Positions 1 to 5,732 of a DNA stretch of 13,862 nt are shown piece after piece (within the stretch, counting starts at the first letter, position 1; each line of letters opens with the position of its first letter). Position numbers and translations under genes: made by a program. The notes beneath the pieces are model-generated. The model was not told where the DNA came from. It worked only from the letters and a program-made list of their open reading frames with translations, and made no database searches. Source of the stretch: JBBSDV01 sp038240335 (GTDB taxonomy: Bacteria > Chloroflexota > Dehalococcoidia > DSTF01 > JACRBR01); contig JBBSDV010000080.1 of the NCBI GenBank assembly GCA_038240335.1, forward strand, positions 1-13,862. Reading direction: 5' to 3'.

Positions 1-56
1 AACCCGCGATCTCCGCCTTGAGAGGGCGATGTCCTGGGCCGCTAGACGAACGCGCC
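1..56 (-). tRNA. tRNA-Glu (anticodon CUC), 3' end cut off by window edge
   Basis: Read on the minus strand from 56, a tRNA begins with acceptor strand GGCGCGT. It continues with a D arm (GTC...GAC) and an anticodon stem TCGCC/GGCGG closing the loop CTCTCAA, giving anticodon CUC for glutamate. The T arm starts with GCGGGTT and runs off the window, so the T-stem 3' side, acceptor 3' strand and discriminator base are not visible. The order of elements matches bacterial tRNA-Glu closely. It starts three bases after the CCA end of tRNA-Gln, so the two are almost certainly one transcript. Confidence 0.9.
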
Positions 57-59
57 GGG

Positions 60-133
60 TGGCTGGGGATGGAGGACTCGAACCCCCACATACAGATCCA
101 GAATCTGCTGTCCTACCATTAGACGAATCCCCA
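60..133 (-). tRNA. tRNA-Gln (anticodon CUG) with encoded CCA
   Basis: On the minus strand the acceptor strand TGGGGAT (133-127) pairs fully with ATCCCCA (70-64). G63 is the discriminator and CCA is encoded at 62-60. The anticodon stem GCAGA/TCTGT has one G-U pair and closes the loop TTCTGGA, which puts CUG at the anticodon, for glutamine codon CAG. The T arm is GGGGG-TTCGAGT-CCTCC and the variable loop is four bases. The structure looks complete and functional. It is first in a Gln-Glu pair. Confidence 0.95.
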
Positions 134-144
134 ATTCGCCTCGC

Positions 145-150
145 AGTGTA
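145..150 (-). promoter_or_regulatory. Candidate -10 box of the tRNA-Gln/Glu transcript
   Basis: The minus strand reads TACACT here (four of six matches to TATAAT). It ends 11 bases before the first base of tRNA-Gln, so transcription would start a few bases before the tRNA. I see no good -35 box at 16-18 bases, so only the -10 part is proposed. Confidence 0.4.
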
Positions 151-306
151 CCACGGCGATCCGAAGCGGGAAGCCGGTACGGGAGTCGCACGGAAGACGC
201 GCGACAACGTAGGATCGCACCGCCTCGTGGACGTGCCCGTGCCTCCCAGCGTCATGCTTCCCGAAGCCGGCGCGCCGCGCGACGCGGCTGCGGGCGCAGC
301 GCGCGC

Positions 307-711
307 CTAGGCGACGGTCAGGAGCTGGCGCACCTCGCGTACGAGGTCGTCGGGGTCGAACGGTTTGTTCAGGTAGGCGTTTGCGCCGAGCTCTCGCTGT
401 CCGCGCCGGGCCTCGAACGCCGAGAGGATCAGCACGGGCATATCGGCGCCGCGGGCGCGCAACTCGCGGTAGAACGAGCGCCCGTCCATCACCGGCATCT
501 CGAGATCGAGCACGATCACGTCCGGGGTGCGCTCGTCGATCTGATCCAGCGCGACAGCGCCGTTCGGCGCCGAAGCAACATCGAGCCCGTCGCCGCGGAG
601 CGCGAGCAAGAGCATTCTGCTCAACGCGGCATCATCGTCTATTACCAAAATCACGGGAGTTGTCCTCAAAACGTTCATCGGGTTGATGGTCCGTGCGACT
701 GCATGACTCAT
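307..711 (-). CDS. Single-domain (CheY/Spo0F-type) response regulator receiver
   Basis: This 134-residue protein is essentially one receiver domain with no output domain. The acidic pocket is D25-D27 (LVIDDD) and the phospho-acceptor is D69 in VLDLEMPVMDG. The switch residue is S97 (LSAF) and the conserved lysine is K116 (NKPFDP), so all catalytic positions are present. Such proteins take phosphate from a histidine kinase and act through protein-protein contact. The ATG at 711 has AGGAA seven bases upstream. An inner ATG at 678 (MNVLRTTP) would also keep the whole domain. No kinase is adjacent; the nearest is the kinase at 5733, and a link between them is only a guess. The gene stands alone between the tRNA pair and a long spacer. 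It is not the same as the receiver at 4186-4674, which has a different activation loop. Confidence 0.88.
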   Translation of the reverse strand: MSHAVARTINPMNVLRTTPVILVIDDDAALSRMLLLALRGDGLDVASAPNGAVALDQIDERTPDVIVLDLEMPVMDGRSFYRELRARGADMPVLILSAFEARRGQRELGANAYLNKPFDPDDLVREVRQLLTVA

Positions 712-737
712 CGAGCGTTCCTATTTCGCTCACTGCC

Positions 738-743
738 ATCATA
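738..743 (-). promoter_or_regulatory. Candidate -10 box for the 711 receiver gene
   Basis: The minus strand reads TATGAT (five of six matches) about 26 bases upstream of the ATG at 711, placing a start site near 731. No convincing -35 hexamer stands 16-18 bases upstream, so this is a weak call. Confidence 0.35.
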
Positions 744-1066
744 GTTACGCGACGCTGGGGGAAGCGTTTCGCCGCTTCGGTTGCATGCGGCGGGAGTGTG
801 TCGTTTTATTCGGACAATCTTACGGCGCTACACCGTCTCGGCGATCGAGGTACGCGCGGGCAGAATTCGCACGGCTCGGCCGCCGGTAAGCGTTGAGGTG
901 CGAAGAGCTCCGCTTGGAAACACGCCGGACGCTATGGCGAAGGGGCCGAAATATACCGATCACGCGCGCCACGAAGCATGCCGATCTCGCTCAGACTGGC
1001 CCAAGGTCGCGAATACGCGCGTTCTTACGTGGCAAGTCGTATGTTGCAAACCCGTTGCGCAAATCG

Positions 1067-1094
1067 AGAAATCATCACAAAAGCGTTGATTTCT
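1067..1094. repeat. Inverted repeat overlapping the -35 box, candidate operator
   Basis: AGAAATCA (1067-1074) and TGATTTCT (1087-1094) are perfect 8-base complements separated by 12 bases. Their centres are exactly 20 bases apart, two helical turns, the usual geometry for a dimeric DNA-binding regulator. The right arm covers most of the -35 hexamer TTGATT at 1086-1091, so binding would be expected to block polymerase. The AT-rich arms stand out from the GC-rich surroundings. The regulator is unknown. Confidence 0.45.
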
Positions 1095-1115
1095 TCTTCT
1101 GGGGCTCGGTATGAT
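1086..1115 (+). promoter_or_regulatory. Sigma70-type promoter of the secreted protein/carboxypeptidase genes
   Basis: TTGATT (1086-1091) and TATGAT (1110-1115) are separated by 18 bases, matching consensus at four and five of six positions. Transcription would start near 1122, leaving a leader of about 50 bases before the TTG at 1175. It probably serves both 1175-2392 and 2430-3476, which are 37 bases apart. Confidence 0.55.
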
Positions 1116-1174
1116 CCCTAAGTCACACCTCCCCGTTCCCCAGTGACCAGCTTCCCGCCCGGAGCCATACAGAT

Positions 1175-2392
1175 TTGACCAGTCGCCCCTCCATGCTTTG
1201 CTGCGCTCTGATTGGCGTCCTGTCGATCTTTGCTCCCGTATTCCGCTTCGCCTGGCCCCAACATCACCCGCCGGCGCCGGCGCTCGTTGCCGCGACGCGC
1301 TCGGCGGCGCTCGCGACGCCGACGATCGCGGCAGAACCAGCGGATCACCTACTTGTCCCGTCGCCGATTGTTCTGCTCGATCACGCGGTTGAGGACGACG
1401 CACCGGCGGCGGCTGCAGCAGCGAACGCGTCCGATCCTGGGGCTGCTGCGAATGCGGCACCCGGGGCCAGCGATGCTGCGGCATCGGCGACGCCGACGTC
1501 GCGACCAGACTCCGCCGCCGTCTCGAGCGTGACGCCGACGGTCGTGCCTTCGTCGACCGCGCCGGCGGACCGGCTGCGGGCGGCGTATCTGCAACCGCCC
1601 ACGGCAACGCCGGAGCGCGAGTCGCCGCTCGCCAAGAACCAGATGGTGGTGTTCTACGGCTCGCCGATCTCCCCCGGTCTGGGCATTCTGGGGGCCTTCT
1701 CACCCGACGAAGCGGCGAAGCGCCTGCGGGATGAAGCGAGCGTGTACGACGGTCTGAACGGCGACGGCCGCGGCGTGATCGCTGCAGTCGACCTCATCTA
1801 CGCGCAAGTACAGAGCGAGCCGACGCAGAACGGCCTGTACCTGCGCTACTTGCCGGACGGGGTCGTGCGGCGCTACATCGCGCTGGCCGAGAAGTTCGAC
1901 CTGCAGCTGATCCTCGATCTGCAGATCGGGCGGGCGGATGTCGCGGACGAGGTGCGCAAGATCGCGCCCTACCTGAAAAATCCGCGCGTGCACGTCGCGA
2001 TCGATCCCGAATATGCCGTGGGGCCGGAGGGCGTGCCGCTGGAGACGCCGGGCACGATCACGGGAGACGACATCAACGCCGTTCAGCAAGTCGTCGCCGA
2101 CATTGTCGAGCGGAACAATCTGCCCTCAAAGCTTGTCTTCGTTCACCAGTACCTCGAGGAGACGATCATCGACGGTGAGGCGACGAAGCAGATGCCGAAC
2201 GTCGACGTCGTGCTGAACATGGATGGGTTTGGGGACCAACAGGAAAAGCTCAAGAAGTATCGGCACTTCGCAGCGCGGCCGTACGCCCACCACCGTGGGT
2301 TCAACATCTTCCTGCATCTCGATGACGCGCCGCTGACGGAAAACCAAATACAGCAACTATCGCCGCAGCCTGACGTGATTTTTTATCAGTAG
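1175..2392 (+). CDS. Secreted protein, probable TIM-barrel domain, function unassigned
   Basis: This 405-residue protein has an N-terminal hydrophobic signal/anchor (about residues 7-26), then an Ala/Pro/Ser/Thr-rich low-complexity stretch (about 75-150) typical of a wall-spanning linker. A folded domain follows at about 156-405. In that domain eight short hydrophobic strands end in polar residues: VVFYGSP, VIAAVDLI, LQLILDLQ, VHVAIDPEY, LVFVHQY, VDVVLNMDG, NIFLHLD and DVIFYQ. Eight such strands alternating with helices are what a (beta/alpha)8 barrel looks like. D206, D248, D277/E279, H324 and D350 sit at strand ends, where barrel enzymes place catalytic groups. The fold and any enzyme role are inferences; I do not recognise a named family. 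The start is TTG with GGAG ten bases upstream; ATG at 1193 (residue 7) is a real alternative. The D,D-carboxypeptidase gene follows 37 bases later, which suggests an envelope role. Confidence 0.75.
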   Translation: MTSRPSMLCCALIGVLSIFAPVFRFAWPQHHPPAPALVAATRSAALATPTIAAEPADHLLVPSPIVLLDHAVEDDAPAAAAAANASDPGAAANAAPGASDAAASATPTSRPDSAAVSSVTPTVVPSSTAPADRLRAAYLQPPTATPERESPLAKNQMVVFYGSPISPGLGILGAFSPDEAAKRLRDEASVYDGLNGDGRGVIAAVDLIYAQVQSEPTQNGLYLRYLPDGVVRRYIALAEKFDLQLILDLQIGRADVADEVRKIAPYLKNPRVHVAIDPEYAVGPEGVPLETPGTITGDDINAVQQVVADIVERNNLPSKLVFVHQYLEETIIDGEATKQMPNVDVVLNMDGFGDQQEKLKKYRHFAARPYAHHRGFNIFLHLDDAPLTENQIQQLSPQPDVIFYQ

Positions 2393-2429
2393 CGCCGGCT
2401 CGGTGTCGAAGATCGAAGCGAGGCAACGG

Positions 2430-3476
2430 ATGACCGCCAGGCAGCCCTCAAGCATCTGGACGTTCCTACGCCGTAGCGCGTTGCGGATTCGCTACCTACC
2501 CGTCGCCGTTGTCGCCCTGACGCTGGTTGTCTGCGGCCTGTCACCGGTCGCCACCGAGGCTGCCGCGCCGCCGGCGATGCCGGCGTGCGGGCGCGTGTCG
2601 CCGGCGACCACCGATTTGCCATCGGCGATCCCGCTGGTTGACCAGGCGATCGCGCCGCCGCCGATCACTTCGAGAGCGGCTGTGGTGGTCGACGGGGAGA
2701 CGGGGCGCGTGCTGTACGACTTGCACGCGCACGATCGCCTGCCGCCGGCGAGTACGACGAAGATCATGACGGCGCTGTTGTCTGTCGAGAGCTTGAACCT
2801 CGACAACCGGGTGGTGTCAGACATCGATGCGACGAAGCTCATCGACAGTTCCGTCATGGGTCTTCGCCCAGGGGTGCCGATTACCGTCCGAGACCTTCTG
2901 TACGGCCTCCTGTTGCCATCGGGCAACGATGCGGCGATTGAACTCGCGAAGAAGGTCGCCGGCAGCGAGAATGCGTTCGTCAACCGGATGAACGACCGCG
3001 CCGCAGCGTTGGGCCTGACGGACACCCATTTCGTGAACCCTCATGGCCTCGACAGCCGCCGCCACTATTCGTCGGCGTACGACCTGGCGATGATGGGCCG
3101 CGAGGCGATGACGAACGCGACGTTCGCCGCCCTCGTGCGGACGCAGGATCACTATCTCGCGGCGCCGTTCGATTACAACCTGCACAACGGCAATTCGATG
3201 CTCGCGAACTACCCCGGAGCCGACGGCGTCAAGATCGGCTGGACGGATCGCGCCGGCTGGACGCTCGTCGCATCCGCGACGCGGGAGGGACACCGGGTGT
3301 TCGTCACGGTGCTGGACAGCAAGGATCGCGATGCGGACGCGACGGCGCTACTTGACTGGGCGTGGCAATCGCACCGCTGGCTGCCCCTCGGCGCCGGCGC
3401 GAACGAAACGTTCCGGCTTGCCCAACGCGTTGGCATCGGCGAGAACCTGATGCGCGCCCTCGCGGTCTGCGCGTAA
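2430..3476 (+). CDS. D-alanyl-D-alanine carboxypeptidase, peptidase S11 family (low-molecular-weight PBP)
   Basis: This enzyme trims the terminal D-alanine from peptidoglycan pentapeptides outside the membrane. Numbered from the ATG at 2430, a basic N-terminus and a hydrophobic segment (about residues 21-37) form a signal peptide or anchor. The S11 motifs are in order: SxxK as S108-T-T-K111 with the nucleophile serine, SGN at 164-166, and KIG at 268-270 where the family usually has KTG. The protein is 348 residues and ends soon after the catalytic domain. It therefore lacks the C-terminal beta domain and amphipathic membrane helix of E. coli PBP5. The ATG at 2430 was chosen over the upstream GTG at 2403 because GAGG lies six bases before it. 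It is probably cotranscribed with the secreted barrel gene upstream. The family call is firm; the KIG variant may affect substrate or beta-lactam handling. Confidence 0.93.
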   Translation: MTARQPSSIWTFLRRSALRIRYLPVAVVALTLVVCGLSPVATEAAAPPAMPACGRVSPATTDLPSAIPLVDQAIAPPPITSRAAVVVDGETGRVLYDLHAHDRLPPASTTKIMTALLSVESLNLDNRVVSDIDATKLIDSSVMGLRPGVPITVRDLLYGLLLPSGNDAAIELAKKVAGSENAFVNRMNDRAAALGLTDTHFVNPHGLDSRRHYSSAYDLAMMGREAMTNATFAALVRTQDHYLAAPFDYNLHNGNSMLANYPGADGVKIGWTDRAGWTLVASATREGHRVFVTVLDSKDRDADATALLDWAWQSHRWLPLGAGANETFRLAQRVGIGENLMRALAVCA

Positions 3477-3502
3477 GCCGCGCTCCGAGAACAGAGAGCA
3501 CA

Positions 3503-3526
3503 ATAGGCGGCACGCGTGCCGCCTAT
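3503..3526. terminator. Bidirectional terminator: perfect 24-base palindrome between convergent genes
   Basis: ATAGGCGGCA, a CGCG loop and TGCCGCCTAT form a 10-bp GC-rich stem. It lies 26 bases after the carboxypeptidase stop codon and 27 bases after the stop of the converging SRPBCC gene, almost exactly midway. The plus-strand side is followed by a T-containing tract (GTATGTTGTT), though not a clean U run. The perfect symmetry lets it work in both directions. Confidence 0.75.
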
Positions 3527-3553
3527 GTATGTTGTTCCGAATCGAGATGCCGC

Positions 3554-4189
3554 CTATCCGACCTTCGGCAGTTCCTTCGAGCCATGGCCGAAGTCGGCAC
3601 CGGCCTCTTTGCGTTGCGCCGGATCGTCGGTGTGTTCGGGAGCAATGCCCGAGTTCAATCGATCGATCGATTCCAGATCCGAGGCGGTCGCGGCGCCCAG
3701 AGAAGAACCGAGAGCATCGCTGGATCCACCGCTGTTGCCGTAAACGAAGCCGGATGCGTCAGCGCCGCGCTCGATCGCTTCGCGGAAGCGCTGGAGGTCG
3801 CCCTCCACCTGCTTCTCCGGATTCGAGAAGATCTTCGCGACGACATCGCCGAGAGGGCCGGCGGGTGCGTCGTACTCGATCGTCACCTCGATGCGGGTGG
3901 CGGAGCCCTCCTGCTGAAAGTTCACGCGGCCCGCGTTCGTCAGCGACGAACCGCCCTCGATCGATCGCCAACCGATCGCTTTGTTTGGGTCATCGAGCGT
4001 CATCTCCGCGTCCCACTCGGCGTTCATGCCGAGCGGCCCTTTAGCCTTCCAGTGCGAGCGGTTGCCGGAGACCACGCGCACCTCTTCGAGGTTGTCCATG
4101 AATCGGGGCAAGTTCTCGAAGTTGTGCCAAGCGCCGTAGACGATGTCCACGGGCGCGTTCACCGTAATTTCCTTCTTCATCTTCGTCAT
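3554..4189 (-). CDS. SRPBCC-family (polyketide cyclase/START-like) protein with disordered tail
   Basis: The protein has 211 residues. Residues 5-145 form a helix-grip SRPBCC domain, which binds hydrophobic ligands in a deep cavity. Family landmarks are the opening ITVNAPVDIVYGAWHNFENLPRFM, split here as ITVNAPVDIVY and GAWHNFENLPRFM, then AEWDAEMTLDDP with IGWRS, and the C-terminal helix EGDLQRFREAIE. Residues 146-211 are rich in Gly, Ser, Asp and Glu and look disordered. The ATG at 4189 has an ideal AAGGAGG site and overlaps the TGA of the receiver gene upstream by four bases (ATGA), so the two are translationally coupled. A longer open frame to 4510 exists but lacks support. A shorter paralogue lies at 4953-5408. 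The ligand or reaction cannot be read from the sequence; in related annotated genes the domain is called cyclase/dehydrase without proof. Confidence 0.88.
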   Translation of the reverse strand: MTKMKKEITVNAPVDIVYGAWHNFENLPRFMDNLEEVRVVSGNRSHWKAKGPLGMNAEWDAEMTLDDPNKAIGWRSIEGGSSLTNAGRVNFQQEGSATRIEVTIEYDAPAGPLGDVVAKIFSNPEKQVEGDLQRFREAIERGADASGFVYGNSGGSSDALGSSLGAATASDLESIDRLNSGIAPEHTDDPAQRKEAGADFGHGSKELPKVG

Positions 4190-4674
4190 GCTTGTCCTCC
4201 TTGTACCGGATGCATCAATCGTGTCCCGACGACGGTCATCGGGCCGACCGCCGGCGCCTCCTCCACGGCCGGCACCATCTGTGCCGCTTCGCGCAACTTT
4301 ATGAGCAACTCCGACGGTTCGAACGGCTTGAGCAGCACACCGCAGGCGTGCTGCTGCAAGAAGCTGACTTTGTGACCAATCTCGCGCCGGGCGCCGCTCG
4401 AGACGATGAGCGGCAGACGGGCGGTCTTCGCCGACGCGCGCAGACGCTCGATCAAGGTGAACCCGAGGGCGTCGCCGTACATATAGACATCGATCATCGC
4501 GGCTTGGCAACGACTCTCGGCGATAATGCGAACGGCTTCCTCGACATCGAGCGTCGTGATCGGCTTGATCGCGATCCCTTCGAGGCCGAGCACGCGCTCG
4601 ATGAGCCGGATGAAGCGAATATCATCGTCGATGACCGCGACCGGTCGCGAGTCAGCTATCGGTAGAAGTTCCAC
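4186..4674 (-). CDS. Single-domain response regulator receiver coupled to SRPBCC gene
   Basis: This 162-residue receiver protein has the acidic cluster D16-D18 (AVIDDD), phospho-acceptor D62 in MIDVYMYGDALG, switch serines S92/S93 and lysine K116 (LKPFEP). The usual D-x-x-M-P-x-x-D/N-G loop is replaced by D-V-Y-M-Y-G-D, so the proline is missing. This may change phosphorylation lifetime or partner choice. After the receiver (about 12-130) there is a short Pro/Ala/Glu-rich tail and no output domain. I chose the GTG at 4674 because AGGAAG lies six bases upstream and the domain begins right after it. The ATG at 4716 adds 14 residues without family resemblance and has a badly spaced site. The stop codon overlaps the start of the SRPBCC gene (ATGA), which suggests the two products are made in step and may act together. 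Confidence 0.87.
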   Translation of the reverse strand: MELLPIADSRPVAVIDDDIRFIRLIERVLGLEGIAIKPITTLDVEEAVRIIAESRCQAAMIDVYMYGDALGFTLIERLRASAKTARLPLIVSSGARREIGHKVSFLQQHACGVLLKPFEPSELLIKLREAAQMVPAVEEAPAVGPMTVVGTRLMHPVQGGQA

Positions 4675-4871
4675 GTCGCACTTCCTGTGAGTTCTCCTTA
4701 CCCTGCTTCGCCCCATCTCCGCCGTTCACCCGTTCCTGTGAGAGGGGTGACGTTCTCGACGCTGTCCACGCTCGTCGACCGAAGCGCGCCGCGCTCGAGA
4801 TCCTCGACGTCTTCGCATCGTGACACTTGCATGCGGACGCCGCCGTGACGCTCCGAACGCCGCGCGTGACA

Positions 4872-4900
4872 ATGGCATCGCGATCGTAATTTGTAGTCAA
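4872..4900 (-). promoter_or_regulatory. Candidate promoter of the receiver/SRPBCC pair
   Basis: On the minus strand TTGACT (4900-4895) is followed after 17 bases by TGCCAT (4877-4872). The -35 matches five of six and the -10 only three of six. It would give a leader of about 190 bases before the GTG at 4674. The long leader (4675-4865) holds no gene I can support. Confidence 0.3.
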
Positions 4901-4906
4901 CACGGA

Positions 4907-4932
4907 AAGGCCGGGCGTACGCGCCCGGCCTT
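4907..4932 (-). terminator. Hairpin terminator after the second SRPBCC gene
   Basis: AAGGCCGGGCG and CGCCCGGCCTT form a perfect 11-bp stem around a four-base loop. It starts 20 bases beyond the TAA of the minus-strand gene at 4953. The minus-strand 3' side reads into CCTTTCCGTG, a short T tract. The hairpin separates this gene from the receiver/SRPBCC pair further on, so they are likely separate transcripts. Confidence 0.75.
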
Positions 4933-4952
4933 CCATCATGAGGCTCGCTCGC

Positions 4953-5408
4953 TTAGTTTTGCTGTACCTCGCCCCGCCAGGCGCCTGTCTCCTGACCCCG
5001 TGCCTCGATGAACTCCTTGAACCGCTCGAGATCGCCTTCGATGCGGCGCCCTACGAAGCCAAGGGCGTTGCCTGTCGATTCGACGACGCCTTCCGGCTTG
5101 TAGTCCATCTGCAGCATCACGCGTGTCTTCATGTCGTCCAGCTTGTGGAAGGTGACGACACCGGCGTTCTCGTTGCCGTTGGTGCTGCGCCACGCGACGC
5201 GCTGATCGGGCGTCTGCTCGGTAATCTCGGCATCCCACTCCTCGCGCTTGCCGGCGATCTTGGCGACCCAGTGCAGGTGCTCGTCGTCCCGCTGCTCGAT
5301 CTGCTCGACGCCTTCCATGAAGAGCGGGAACTCCTCGAACTGGGTCCACTGGTTGTATGCGGTGCGAACAGGCACCTGAACGTCGATCGATTTCTCTATG
5401 CTTGCCAT
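4953..5408 (-). CDS. SRPBCC-family (polyketide cyclase/START-like) protein
   Basis: This is a compact 151-residue SRPBCC domain with no signal peptide, presumably cytoplasmic. It shares a set of landmarks with the 3554-4189 protein: an opening strand IDVQVPVRTAY with WTQFEEFPLFM, REEWDAEITEQTPDQ followed by VAWRS, and the closing helix EGDLERFKEFIEARG. The two are clear paralogues, but this one lacks the long disordered tail. The ATG at 5408 was chosen because AAAGGA lies eight bases upstream; the ATG at 5417 would sit directly on that site. It ends at a strong hairpin (4907-4932). Its ligand is unknown. Such proteins are often annotated as cyclase/dehydrase, and the duplicated copies here point to a related but not identical role. 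Confidence 0.9.
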   Translation of the reverse strand: MASIEKSIDVQVPVRTAYNQWTQFEEFPLFMEGVEQIEQRDDEHLHWVAKIAGKREEWDAEITEQTPDQRVAWRSTNGNENAGVVTFHKLDDMKTRVMLQMDYKPEGVVESTGNALGFVGRRIEGDLERFKEFIEARGQETGAWRGEVQQN

Positions 5409-5732
5409 CTTGTGCATCCTTTCGATTCTACGGCTATTGCGAGTGAGGATACGCCGACAGCCGTTTCTTCCGCGGTACGTCAAGCGAAGACATGTATCGA
5501 GGTTGTTCCAAACCGGCAGCTCGCGTGTCGAACAGCGCATAACGCGATGCGGGATGAAGACGGATCATGGCTGTCTAGGGCGGCCAGGCATTGTTACGAA
5601 AGAGTCGTTCTCTGGTATGAGATTGCAACTTGGGGCAGATGCAACGTTGCGGTGGGGTTCTCGGCAAGCTGATAGCATCGTCGGGATGCGTGCAGATGCT
5701 TTCGACATCGTTCTCTGGCTGGGGGCGCGGAC
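5409..5732. other. 324-base divergent spacer between SRPBCC and kinase genes
   Basis: This spacer must carry the promoters of both the minus-strand SRPBCC gene and the plus-strand kinase operon. I see no promoter with both boxes well spaced for either. On the kinase side TGCAAC occurs at 5624-5629 and 5640-5645 (16 bases apart), and the second copy lies in the palindrome GCAACGTTGC (5641-5650). That is a possible regulator site. No coding frame here is convincing. Confidence 0.5.

Larger units (their letters stand above)
712..1174. other. 463-base spacer with divergent promoters
   Basis: This region lies between the minus-strand receiver gene and the plus-strand secreted-protein gene, so both genes can be driven from it. 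The open frames here lack ribosome sites and recognisable protein content and look like chance frames in GC-rich DNA. I found a promoter at 1086-1115 with an inverted repeat over its -35 box and a -10-like box at 738-743. I saw no riboswitch, tRNA or small-RNA fold that I could name. Confidence 0.6.

Noticed and set aside
1118..1703. Several Arg-rich minus-strand open frames opposite the linker of the secreted protein
   Set aside because: They have repetitive Arg/Ala/Ser content arising from antisense to an Ala/Pro/Ser/Thr linker, with no ribosome sites or domains.
3657..3672. 16-base palindrome AATCGATCGATCGATT inside the SRPBCC gene
   Set aside because: It is explained as coding sequence (LESIDRL) in GATC-rich DNA. 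There is no flanking promoter or repeat, so it is probably chance.
3362..4375. 337-codon plus-strand open frame
   Set aside because: It crosses the terminator palindrome and runs antisense to two well-supported genes. The product is arginine- and alanine-rich without motifs.
4190..4510. N-terminal extension of the SRPBCC open frame
   Set aside because: It lies over the receiver gene in another frame. The AAGGAGG site before 4189 and the domain start at residue 5 fix the true start.
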